DNA of 64,000 nt from Ficedula albicollis (Eukaryota; Chordata; Aves; Passeriformes; Muscicapidae). The stretch covers positions 14,508,558-14,572,557 of the forward strand of contig NC_021684.1 in NCBI RefSeq assembly GCF_000247815.1, given 5' to 3'. Below the pieces are notes generated by a model. That model searched no databases and was not told where the DNA came from. It saw only the letters and a list, made by a program, of their open reading frames with translations. Below are positions 22,601 to 35,960 of this stretch, one piece after another. Within the stretch, counting starts at the first letter, position 1, and the number at the start of each line of letters is the position of its first letter. The position numbers and the translations under genes were made by a program.

Positions 22601-25228
22601 AATTTGCCCTTTGCTATCCCAAACCCATTAAGAATTTCAAAACCACAGGTGGAGGAAAGCTCCCTCGTGCCCTCTGGCTCTGCCACTAGGAATGGGGATG
22701 GTGACTTGGATGTGTAGCCAGGCATGCCAAGGCATTATGATGACAATATAGAGTTAGTTGGACTAAATAATATCCTCTGTGACAAACTGCCCAGCAAAAC
22801 AAACCCAAAATATTAAATTTTTAGGCTTCCCTGATTTTCTCTTTGAACTTCTTTCTTGCAAACTTAGATTAACATGTAAACATGTATATAATTAGGCCAT
22901 TACAGGCAAAAATTATCCTGTCACCATGGAAAACAGGCAGGATTCCTTTTTTGATATATTTTAGGTAAGGGTCTGATTCTTACTCATGCTGCATTCTTAA
23001 TATTGTGCCAGGAAAATAATCTGAGTTTTGTCGCTTTTAGCTTTACTCAAAAGGTATAAAAAGGCTTCTGTATAGATGAGGGTTGAGAATGAACTATTGT
23101 TTTGTGAATTCGAATTATATTTCACCTGAATTACGAAAGATAGGAAAAAAAAAAGCTCAAATACAAGAGAACTACCACATTAAAATACAGAAGTAATGAA
23201 TTTTAACATCTATTACTGAAATGTTTATTGCTTATCAATAGTTGCCAATTTATGCTTCCCTCCATGACCTAAATGTTTTGGTTTTACAAGGCAAACGTGG
23301 ATTTTCTCACAACAAAATGAACTGGTGTAAAAGAATTAGATGAACGACAACTAAAGCACTCTAAACCCTGCAACTCTCATATTCACATGGAGCAGATTTT
23401 GCACTAGATGTCCTGCTTGGGACCTGTGAAAATTATCCTTAGAATCTGTTTTCCTCCTGTTTTTATGTGCACATAATTTTCATTACTGGTAAGGCTTGTA
23501 ACAAAGAGAAAATGCCCTTTAAAAACAAAAGAATGTTGTTCTATTTTTGTTCATTCAGTGGCTTAATTGCATTCTTCATTTGGTGATATGGTTGTTTGTG
23601 ACAATAGAGATTTTACAGGAAGATAAAAAGAGCTTTCTCCTTGCTTTCCCATCAAAGGAGAAAAAATGTGTTATAAAATACTTTTTAAAATCACCTGACC
23701 TTATATTTTTGAATTAATACAATTGTTTGAATTGATAGAGTGTTTTGTATGACACTGTAGATATGATCCTGATTTTAAATCAATAAGTCACGATATGACA
23801 TTTAATATCAACCTTTTCACAGTAAATAGAATGATTTTTTTCTTCTGAGATGTAGCTGGTCCTGGTCCTGAGGGCTCAAACAGTGAGAAAAAATTGTGAG
23901 GGAGATCAGCCCTTTAGCTGGGGAAGTCCTGTCCTTTGGTGCTTCAATCTGTTACCTGCCCATGACAGATACTCTAAAATCCTTTTCTCCAGCACAAAAG
24001 GACTGGATCGGGTACTTTTACACATATATATATTCATCCACTCTAGTTAAGACCTTGTTAATATTTTAAGATTAAAAATTCCTCGTTTTAACAAATTCTT
24101 TAGAATTTATTCTTATTTTCCTTCATTTCCTGTGATGTCTCATGCCTCCATCACATGAGACAAAAAGAGCCTGGAGACATCAGTCACTGCCTCTCCCTAA
24201 TCTGATCCCCCTCAGGGCAACAGCAGGATTGGGGAGTAGAACACGCTGGATGCCACACTCCAGTTTTCTCATGCACATATTTGGATTTCGAATTTCCGGG
24301 GTTCCTGTGTTAAAATCAGGGGGAGAGGAAAGAGACTGTCCCACAGACACTCATGAGGCTTTTGCTTTATTTATAGAGCATCCAAACCTAGAATATTAAA
24401 TACTGCTGAGGAACAAGTCTGGGCACAAGACAGATTTTGGGATCTGCTCCTCTCCATCACACCAGGAAAAGATGTCAAAACACAACTGAGCTTTCAGTCT
24501 AAACACTACCAGCACTCAGATCCAGCTCAGAGAGGAACCATGACTGCATTTCAGTAAAGGATCTTAACACTCTCCCAAGAGCCCCTCTCTATCAGGAGCC
24601 CATTCAGCCAGACTTGGCTTCAGGTTCAAACCAGAACCCCAGCACTAAACTCTCACTGCACAGCCACCATCTCACAAGGGTGTCTCACATCAGTGACAGC
24701 TGCAGGAGAGTCAGGAGACAAAGAGTGGAGAAGCACACAGCAAGCTCCCTGTCTGAAAGTACCAACATTTGCCCATTGAAGCCTGGATTTGCCCGGATTT
24801 TTTCTACACTGGCAGCACCCACACCACATTACCCACCCAGGGATGCCTACACAGCCTCTTGGACCAGGGACCAACAGCAGCCACGTGGGAATTGCTGCTC
24901 CTGGCCAGAGAGACTGAGCTGGAGTCTGGTGCCTTTTCATGGCCATATCTGACTCAGAGCTGTTATCTGACACATGAACAGCCAGACCCTGCCCTTCCAG
25001 TCACACTTGCTGAGCTGCCTGCTTCAGACCAGAACAGCTGGATTTGGTCATTTGGCCACACATGGCTCTTTTATTGCTTACAGAGCTATGGGGAAACAGT
25101 GCCAGTGAAGTAATTGTTCCTTTTAACTGCTAAGATTGTCACCCACTAAAGTAGGGGGTACAAATACACATCTCTGCGTATAAATATATATGTATACTTT
25201 GGTTGTTTTTTTTAATATACACTCCCCC
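22601..25228. other. AT-rich unique DNA, no gene seen
   Basis: About 2.6 kb. Between roughly 22750 and 24120 no open frame reaches 60 codons on either strand, and the composition is AT-rich without being a simple repeat. Long even AT-rich blocks like GAACTATTGTTTTGTGAATT and its flanks are typical of conserved noncoding elements, but this cannot be shown here. From 24140 onward the + strand is A/C-rich with chance open frames (24614-24952 +, 24653-24973 -). Confidence 0.45.
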
Positions 25229-25385
25229 ATGCCTGGAAGTGTCCAAGGCCCCTTTGAGCAGCCTGGTCCAGTGGAAAGTGTCTCTGCCCATGGAACTGGA
25301 TTGTCTTTAAGTGGAAAGTGTCCCTGCCCATGGAACTGGATTGTCTTTGAGGTCATTTGCAACCCAAACCATTCTGTGATTCTCT
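25229..25385 (+). mobile_element. CR1 LINE 3' fragment carrying an internal 40-bp duplication
   Basis: CR1 3'-end landmarks occur in order on the + strand: CCTGGAAGTGTCCAAGGCC, TTTGAGCAGCCTGGTCCAGT, GGAAAGTGTCTCTGCCCATG, then the terminal AACCCAAACCATTCTGTGAT. The element is about 155 bases and lacks everything upstream, as expected of 5'-truncated CR1 copies. It is interrupted by a tandem duplication of a 40-base piece (25271-25310 and 25311-25350), which is not part of the CR1 consensus and arose after insertion. Confidence 0.9.
25271..25350 (+). repeat. Tandem duplication, 40-bp unit, inside CR1
   Basis: Both copies begin GTGGAAAGTGTCYCTGCCCA and end ATTGTCTTTRA. They differ at two or three positions. 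The duplication covers the part of CR1 just before its terminal segment. Confidence 0.92.
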
Positions 25386-28300
25386 CTGCATACATGGAGA
25401 TTCTCTACAGATCTCCAGCCTCTCCAGGAAGTTCTGGTATACAGAGGTCATTGAAATAAACTCTATGGCCTTCATAAAAATCAGACTGCTCTAGAAGTTG
25501 CTCCTGCCAAGGCAGATTTGGAGAAAAGCAGTGCAGTATCACTACACCACCTTTTGTTGACAGCAGCCTCGGGATAAAAGAAATTTTTTTATTTCCTTCT
25601 CCAGTCTTCCATTCTTCTACATAGTCCTAGCAAATGCTCTCAGACAGCCTGAGCTTTTCATTTCTCCCAGATAAGTTATTTCACAGGCTCAAGCCTTTGT
25701 TTTCCATCCCCCAGAATGACTCTGTGAGAGCTGCCATAGCCCCCAGCTCCTTCTGCACCTGAAGACATGTCCTTGAAGGACTTCAGATGCTTATGGAAAC
25801 TGAAGCAGGAAATTTAGTCAAAAGCTAGAGTTTGAGGGAGAGACACAAGGGGTGATAACATACAAGCAGGAGAAGAGAAAGAAAGAGAATGCTGCATAAT
25901 TCCCTTCTGTGACTACTTTTTAAAATCTCAAAACTCAAGATTTTTGCCATTTCTAAGAAAAATGACCTCCAGCAAGAAAGGAAAAAATTATGTCTCTTGG
26001 GAGGCACATAGCCATAAAGATGACCAAACTAGGAAATACTCAGCAGTTCTGTCCAGACTTAGGAACAGCTCTTTGCATAACCCACTGCTGCCTTACACAA
26101 AGCTCTATCTACCACTCTTATCTCCCCTCCAAAAAACAGGCAATACTCCTGCTGGGGCCTATCCAGAGCTTTCCCTACCCCTTGCTGATTGACCTAACAG
26201 GACTTTGGGAGGAGCAAACTCAGTATGATCTCTCTCTCCAGCACAGCCCTCTCTACCTCTGCTCAACTGCAGCTGGGATTTTTGTGATGGGCTGTGTCTG
26301 CTTTCTTTTTAATTATTGTTTTGCTTATAACTCTGAGTTTTAAATTTAAATATGGATTTTTCCATCCGTATTTTTCACTTCATATTTCATGCTGCTTCTT
26401 CTGTTTGGTAACACCCTCTCACTGTGGGTTTTGTGTTAATAGCCTCTGCCTGCTCTCTGTCCTGCAGGGTCTCCTGATGTTTCTCTTTCCAACAAAGTAG
26501 TGGAGTCTGAGTTCTTCAAAACAAACCCAACAGTCACCTTCTCTGTAGCATCAGGGACTGATGGGTGGTTGGACAACTCTACAAGGGTATCTCTAACCCT
26601 TTTATGGGTTAAATGGGAAGACTGTCCTCATGAAAACTAGATGTTGCTTGGTAAGTAAGAATAATACACTGGCTGACTCTCTGTGTTTTACAGCCGTTAA
26701 AAATAACTTTAGAAGTGCTTACTAAACTCCCTCAGAAACAAATTGAGAGCAGAATTTTTCCCCTTTCACACTTTCTCTGGGGCACAGAAGAGCCTGACCC
26801 GGGTTTGACTAATGGTGAGGACCCAGCTCCATTTGTGTGGGCACCTGTGAAGCTGTTGTGAATTCCTTGGTGGGGATTTGGACCTCAGTGCAGCACACTT
26901 TGGGCTGGGAAGAGCTGGTTCTGTGCTGGGTGAGCTGCACCCATCCCTGTGACTGCCTTGCAAGTCAAAGTGAACTCAAAAGGCTGTTGAAATAACCAGG
27001 AAAAAGTGTGCACTTTTTTTTCAGGCTTTTTTTACTCTTTCCACCAAGCTTAAAAAAACCCTTGATTTTTAAATTGATTTTGTTTATTAGTTCCAATTTG
27101 GTGAAACCCAATTTTAAACACACAACATCCTGGGAACAGAGAATGGATTTCAGTGTTCTCAACATTGCTATAAATAGTACATCAGCAACCAGCATGACTT
27201 GTACAACAGCTTTAGCCAGATTGCAAATCTGAAGGAAATGCAGATAATATTTAGAATGAGAAATGGTTGTTATATTCATTGTTATGGGAAGGAAGGTCCC
27301 CAGATAATTTTTAAAAGTCTCTATTGCTATAGAAAGTTTATTTCATGACATTAGTAATCTCCTGTTTTGAGGTGTTACCAATAACAACTTCAGCACATGC
27401 TGACAAATGGTTAACAAAATTTCCAATTAGATGCAGAGACCACTTTATTAAAACCTGAAAATTTACAGCACCTCTTCTTGCTCAACCCCAGAGCCTGGGA
27501 AAGCACTTGTGAAAACTGCAGTCAGTGTGAGGAAAGCAAAGATAACGTGTGAATTGCCTGCAAGGAGGGCAAGAGTGGGGGCTGATGTTCAGGGATGTAA
27601 CAGGCAGTTGTTTGAGGGCTGTCGATTCTTGCTTTCCCATAATTTACACTTGTGTAGTTCATTTTGTATTTCTGATCCCAAAAGAAGGATGCAGAGAACT
27701 GCTCATTTCCTAAAAGTTTCTTGAAATTTTATTGCAGATGCCAGGAACTGGTACTGTGCTGTCCAAGCAGTCTTTGATGCCTTACATGCCCAGGCTTTCA
27801 CCAGTGGAAGCTGCTGAGTGTTTTGATCAGATTTGGAGCATCTCCCCTTTGCTGCTGAGACCTTGCCTGGGCTGCACACCAGATGATGCTTTGCCTCTCA
27901 GCCCGGCCTCATCTGCAGCCCTGTGCTTGGGCCACCACTGGAAAGGATGATGTGCACTTGACTTTGCCCTGGCTGGAGAAGAGGCTGAATTTTCCTCTCA
28001 TGGTTTGTGTAAGAGTTCAGACCAGCAAGTAGCAGTTTTAAGGAGAAGGAGCTGCTGTTCTCTGAAGTGATGGGGCACCAGCTCCTGACTCCAGGCTGTG
28101 GGAGCATGGGGAGTTGGATGGGTATTTCCTGGAGAGTGATGGTGTTTGGGATGTTTCCCTTTCCATTTTTATTAGCTGTCTTACACAGCCAGCTGTCAAA
28201 AACACCTTCCAAGTTGCAGGGCTGTGCTGGTGTGAATTTGGGGATTTTGGTGGATTTGTGTTTTTCACTTTGTGTTATAGGAGATTTGCACCTACCATGC

Positions 28301-29902
28301 TGTCAAAGCTTTAATCCAGGCTGAAGGAGGTAAATAAATGCTCTCCTAGCAAGAAAAGTACAGGTGAGATACCTCTTGGGATACAGAGATGTGTATGCAG
28401 TATGCCTACCTCACCTCTCCTTAAGGATGTAAGTGGTGTGAATGTGCTTTATACCAGTTGATCAGCAAATTCTGGGTGTGTGGTATATCTCCTTCAACCC
28501 TGTAGCTGACAAGGTGAGCCATCCCCACCACTTGGCTAGCCCTGACCCTCTAATTCCCTGAAAAGAGATTTTTCTCATGCAAGCCAGCAGCAAGGTGGGT
28601 TTTGTTGTTGCTCTTGTGCCCTAAATAGGCTCTGGGACATCTCCCTCATGGGGCTGGGACAGCTGGGGGCATCATCTCCATGCAGGGTGTGGTACAAGCC
28701 CCTTCCTCTGTGCTTAACCCACAGCAGCTCTGGTTTCTGCAGCTCTTCCTTGGAGCCAGTGCACTGACATTTTTCCCTCTTCCTTCAAGGAAAAAAAAAA
28801 AATCTAGCATTTAACATTTGCTCTGGTACAGGATGAAATGGAAAAGTAGGTCAGATTTGAAGGATCCCAGCCCTGACAGTGTCCCTTCTAGAGCTCCAGA
28901 CCCAGGTTTTTGGGGAGAGACCGAATATGACTGCAGCAGTGCTTCTTGTGCTGATTTGTGCTCTTCATGTTCCTGTGTATAAAATCACCCTCAAAATGCC
29001 CAGGACAAATTATACCCCCATGATTTTAAGGCATGAACTGGGTTGCCAGTGATACATTTATGAAATGAACTTACCCCTGTTCAGCTCCTTTGAAACTTAG
29101 CTGGGTTTTACCATGAAGCAAGGTGGGTTTTTTTACTTTTAAATAGTCTAAGCTAAATTAGCTGGAACCTAATTGCAGAATGCTTTTGATTAAAGCCAGA
29201 CAATGTGCTCTGGAAGCTAGGATCAAAAATGACAAGACAGGATGGCAGTGAAAGATTAGGAAGGAAAAGAAAAATGACTGATTAGTTTTTAAAATCAAAT
29301 CAGGATCACTTTTTGTACATGGAACAAAGGTTGCAGCCAAGTCAGGCAAACCTTCTGGGCTAAGGAGAACTTGACTTTCAATAGTATAACTTTTAATTTT
29401 ATTTCACAGGCATACAACTGAAATCCAAAAAGAAAAACTAAAGATTATTTCTGGACCTGTTCTTAGAGATCAGGAGACAAATAGTTGCGAGCCTTGTGTG
29501 AGATATAGAAATCTTACTAAGATAGTTTGACTTACAGATCCGACACTTTTGGTCAACATCAGCTGTGCAGCCAAGCAGCTGGCTGCTCTTGCCTTAATCA
29601 CTGAACCTTTAGAAACTACTCCATAATTATTTTCATGCCATACTCTGAAAATAACCCTGTTTAAAGAAATTATGCATGTTGCTAGAAAAACAAATGCTGA
29701 TTCAACAAAGCTCCTTTCAAAAATACTTTTGTACCTTTAGCTTAATAATGAGCAATAGCCTCATTGCTCTGCTGATTTGAATCCTGAAAACTTTTTATTG
29801 TCTGGCAACACATTGAGATGTGCAGTTTTTTTCCAAGCTATTTTGCTCTAAAGCAAGCACATGTGGGTTTCTGTATGCAGACTTTATTCAGCTTCTGGAA
29901 AT
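25386..29902. other. Unique noncoding DNA, no gene seen
   Basis: About 4.5 kb with no recognised exon, RNA gene or transposon. Open frames are short (longest about 117 codons at 25990-26343 +) and have no domain. From about 26.8 kb the + strand becomes noticeably G/T-rich in places (for example 26820-26900 and 28180-28270). Confidence 0.5.
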
Positions 29903-30294
29903 GGAATATTCTGCAGTCCAGTGGCATTTTAAGTTATTTACCTTAGCATACAGTGAGGGGGGATTGATGTCCATGCTTGGCCCTATCATCTTCACACAGG
30001 GAAAACTGAGAAATGAGATTCCCTGGGAAATTAGGTTTAATAAGGATTATTTATAGCCAGTGGTGTACACCTAGGATTTGAAAATGCAATGGGGGAGGGG
30101 AATATTCTGCAGTCCAGTGGCATTTTAAGTTATTTACCTTAGCATACAGTGAGGGGGGATTGATGTCCATGCTTGGCCCTATCATCTTTACACAGGGAAA
30201 ACTGAGAAATGAGATTCCCTGGGAAATTAGGTTTAATAAGGATTATTTATAGCCAGTGGTGTACACCTAGGATTTGAAAATGCAATGGGGGAGG
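29903..30294 (+). repeat. Tandem duplication, 196-bp unit
   Basis: Copy 1 (29903-30098) and copy 2 (30099-30294) both start GGAATATTCTGCAGTCCAGT and end in GCAATGGGGGAGGG. I see one difference, CTTCACACAGG versus CTTTACACAGG. The copies abut directly, and the second is followed at once by another tandem duplication. Confidence 0.96.
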
Positions 30295-30295
30295 G

Positions 30296-30419
30296 AGCTT
30301 AAGGGTGTTGGAACCTGGCTGGGACCGAAGTCTGGTCTCTCCATTGGATCTCCATGGAGCTTAAGGGTGTTGGAACCTGGCTGGGACCAAAGTCTGGTCT
30401 CTCCCATGGATCTCCATAT
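30296..30419 (+). repeat. Tandem duplication, 62-bp unit, abutting the 196-bp one
   Basis: Copy 1 (30296-30357) and copy 2 (30358-30419) both begin AGCTTAAGGGTGTTGGAACC and contain GTCTGGTCTCTCC. They differ at about three positions (GGGACCG versus GGGACCA, and CCATTGG versus CCCATGG). Confidence 0.94.
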
Positions 30420-33127
30420 GTAATTCCTGGTCACATGGAAGGCAACTCTTGGCTATCCCAAGGCCTCATATTTTGTTGCTATTCTGCTATTAAATTTTAG
30501 AGTGAACACACCAAAAAAAGAGAAGCCAAGCCATGAAATGACTGGCAATTGGCTTTGGGATGGGTGAACTCTGTGCCAGGAAAAGGTGAAAAAGCTCCCT
30601 GGTGCAGAATACAGCCCCAGGGGAAAATATTGAAACCTAATCAAAATGACTGGGAGATTAAAAACAACTGAAAGATCCAAGAGATGGCACCAAGCTCTCC
30701 TTTCTGGGAGATAATGTATTGCAAACAAATTTGATGGAGACCCCGGGAGGATGAAGTGACCCTCGACAGTGTGGATCTGGAGAAGAGTGACAGGTAGAGT
30801 GTGAGACTGAGGCCTGGCTGGAGCTGGGAAATCTGGAGTGCTAAGTGCCATATGGTCCTCCTAGCGCGTGTGCGAGACCTCATTTCCACACCCAACTGCT
30901 CACAAAAAAACTGCACTGGTGCTATCACCAGTTGCCTTAAATTTGCTTCAAACTGGGTGACCCCACCATCTGGCCCTGGCTGCTGCAGCTTGGATGACCC
31001 ATGGGTCTTAGGCTTTGTGCCCTGCCACGTGCAAGGAAAGATACTTTTCCTACTTCTCACCCTTTGTGCACACACCTGTGTGCAGATACACCTGGCCTCA
31101 CATTTAATGTCCAGCCGAGGAGAACAAGAGATTATCCTTACCCTTTCCACACCAGCAGGTGGAAGGAAGATTTAAATCAAAGACATCCAAAGGGAAAACA
31201 AAGCCTCATTGCCCTTTTCAGCCCCTCCAGGCTGGCAGTCTGCTGCAGTCCTGGGCAGGGGCAGGAGCACTACCATCCCTTAAATTAGTGCCCCCACCTT
31301 GCAGTGGCTATTTCTCCATTCCCACATCTAAAATTTGATCCAGAGCCATGTGCTGATGAGTGGTGGTGGCACAGTTATGGATCTGCTGCTTTCCAGCTCT
31401 GTGTGGTCTGCAGTCCATGGGTGTGCAGCAAAAGCCTAAATTCACTTGGTCTGGGGCTTAGACCACACTGTAGGAAATTACTTCTGAGAACACAGGTTCA
31501 GGCAACCTGGGAGAAGTCTAACACACACCTCTTGGCAAAGCCCTTTGAGAAAACCCTTTCAAGGTAGAAATGAGGGGTAGGCACACGTTGATGCTTTTCC
31601 TGCAGACACATAACATCTAACAGATGCAGTTCTAAGACTTGCCATTAATCAGGGAAGCTTCCCACCTTCTAGCCAAATGAAAAACCAAGGTATGTGCTTC
31701 CTAGAAACAGGAAAGAAATCGCTGCCTGTAGCTGGATAAAATGCTAATCCTGAAATTAGGACTCTAGCTTTTAAACCTGCCTATTAGGACTTGGGCCAAT
31801 TAAATTTATTATTTTGATGAGCACTAAAGCTCCACTAGTGTCCTGTGGAAAACTTTGGCCCCCAGCAGTGATGTAGGACTGGCATGGCTTCTTCCCCTCA
31901 CAGCACTGCTGGACCCTTTTCAAGAAAAGGAAAGGACAGGAGCCTCCTGTGTATGAGATTCTGTGCCTATGAAATACTCTGAGTGTTTCCTATTTTCCTA
32001 TGTGAGCCTATTTTTCATTCATCATGGAGATTTGTAACTGCACCTCTCTGGCTTTTATTGATTCATGCATGTCAAGCCCAGCCATCCAGGTGTGAGAAGA
32101 GTGAATATAATGTAGTGTCCTGGGGTACAACTTCTTGCTATATCACCAGTAATGGCAGACTTACCATGTCTGCTAACCTGAACACACATTTCAGAGTGTG
32201 TATTATCACACAGGATCAAAAAAGTGTGGAGCTTTAAAGCATTTTCAGAGCAAGGTTTGTACTAGGACACTCAAGGCCTGGGATGGAGGCACTCTTTCTT
32301 CTGAGCTGACTGGGAAAGCATTTAGAAAGAGCAGCTGTGAAAGTCAAAGACACTCTGCAATATCTAAGAAAAAATCCTAGTAGCTGTCTGGAAGAGTTAA
32401 TAATGGCAAGAAGAGGCATTGAACACTGGCTGTAAACCCAGGTTCCTGCCACAGTTCTGCAAGGATTTCCAGTCAGTGAGGGAGCTGAGGTGGGGCTGGC
32501 CAAACACAATGAAACACAGCTGGGATGGTGGAGAGGGAATGAGGGAAAAACCCCAAAAACAGCATGAGGGAGCTCCTGTTTCTGCTGAAAACCAAAGTGT
32601 GCTGGCCTAGAAAGCAGTGGGGGAAATCATCCCAGTTTGCAACCTGCCAGGTTTTAGGAACATTTGCTTTTGTTTTCCTTTCTTCGATAATTTTTGAAAA
32701 CTGAAGTTCAAGTGCTACTAAAATATCAGGCTTATAATTGGAGGTAATTTTAATAAAGGGTTAGTGAGTTAGGTTTCCAGTTGTCTGTGGCAGTCAATGG
32801 AAATGGGGAAGATGTTTTTTTTCCAGAATACACTATTGATAAAATTTAGGAAAAAATATTCTCCATATCCTCCCCAGTCTACTGCTAAGTTATGGCTTTA
32901 CTAAATGTTTCAGCAATTTTTTTAATCTCTCAGGAGGTTTTTGAACTGCTTCAATACATCCACAGCTGTAAGTCTCTCCATGAAAGAAACCTATTAAAGG
33001 AAACAGCACATGAGAGTCACAGTAAACAGCAAGTGATGAAACTTCCCACAGCCAAGGGATTTGTTGGTGGGAATACCAGACACCAGAGCTGGAAATCTCT
33101 GCAGGAGGGAGAATGGTTACCCTGCTG
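30420..33127. other. Unique noncoding DNA, no gene seen
   Basis: About 2.7 kb. Two overlapping - strand open frames (30641-31150, 169 codons; 30453-30851, 132 codons) are among the longest non-repeat frames in the window. Neither shows a domain or signal I recognise, and a + frame (30801-31175) overlaps them. They may be a remnant of an old insertion or a conserved noncoding block. I do not call a gene. Confidence 0.45.
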
Positions 33128-33195
33128 CTCTTGGGGACCAGACTAATTCACACTCAGTGATCCTTGTGGGTCATTTCCAATCCAGGATTTCCATG
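33128..33195 (+). mobile_element. Possible CR1 LINE 3'-end fragment
   Basis: The segment GTGATCCTTGTGGGTCATTT, followed by CCAATCCAGGATTTCCATGAT, follows the CR1 3' terminal order (TGATCCTTGTGGGTCCCTTCCAACTC... then TTCTATGAT) in + orientation. The tail is diverged and the fragment short. Confidence 0.55.
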
Positions 33196-34049
33196 ATAAT
33201 TTCTTCTTCAGGCATGAGAACTGAAGGCAGGTGACTTGCAGTGACTTGGCTCTGCATCTCTGTACCAGTGGGAGAAGTTCTGGCTGAAAGTCAGATGGAT
33301 GATTGTGCATCCCTGCCTGCTTGTGCATCTTGGAGATAGATGAATGCTCTGTCCTTCTGCCTCTGTGAGGGGACTCTGCCTCCCACAGCACTGGGCCACC
33401 AGCAGGCAGTTCCTAGAATTGCTGAGAAGTGTTTAGTATTTCCTGGAGAACGTTATATAAATAAATAAAAGCATGCTTGATAATATTTTATGAGGAAAAT
33501 ATTCCATTTTCCTTTCCTATTTTTTCTCCTAGGGTGAAAAGAAAGGAGCACAGAAAATACAAGAACTTTAAATTGAAAACAAAAAAAACCAATTCTGACA
33601 TGAAAGCTGGTTTTGATATGGTTAAAAAATATTATTTTTTTAAAATCTGGACCCAATCCCACTGCAGACTTCAGCTGAGTTTGTTTCAGATCTGTGATTT
33701 TGACACAAAATCGCCTGCCATGAGTTCCAGTGAAAACTTCATAAATTCATCTTCTCCTGACTCTCCCTCCCCCTCTCCCCATCTTATTTACTCCAAGAGT
33801 GCATTTAGATTATTGCTTGGGGTTTTTATAATAGACATTCAGTTTGAGCAAAACTAATTGACTCATTTAACTTTTGCAGATGGCTGATTCCTCACAGGGA
33901 GTAAAAGCTCCAGGTATTTTTTAGGCACATCTCTGACCTACTTATGGCCGAAATCCTGTTTGAGCACTGGTGTCCTTCTGGTGGCACAACCGGTTATCGG
34001 GGTGGCAGGGAAGTTGAATATGCAAATGTTTGCAGTCTCGGGCTCTCAA
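33196..34049. other. Unique noncoding DNA leading into the CpG island
   Basis: No exon or RNA gene is recognised. The final 100 bases before the island include an octamer motif ATGCAAAT (34020-34027), a binding sequence known for POU-family factors. One copy alone is weak evidence of function. Confidence 0.5.

Positions 34050-35960
<1,911 letters not shown>

Noticed and set aside
30453..31150. Two overlapping - strand frames of 132 and 169 codons as a gene or retroviral remnant
   Set aside because: No motif of any gene or element family is visible, and a + strand frame overlaps as well.
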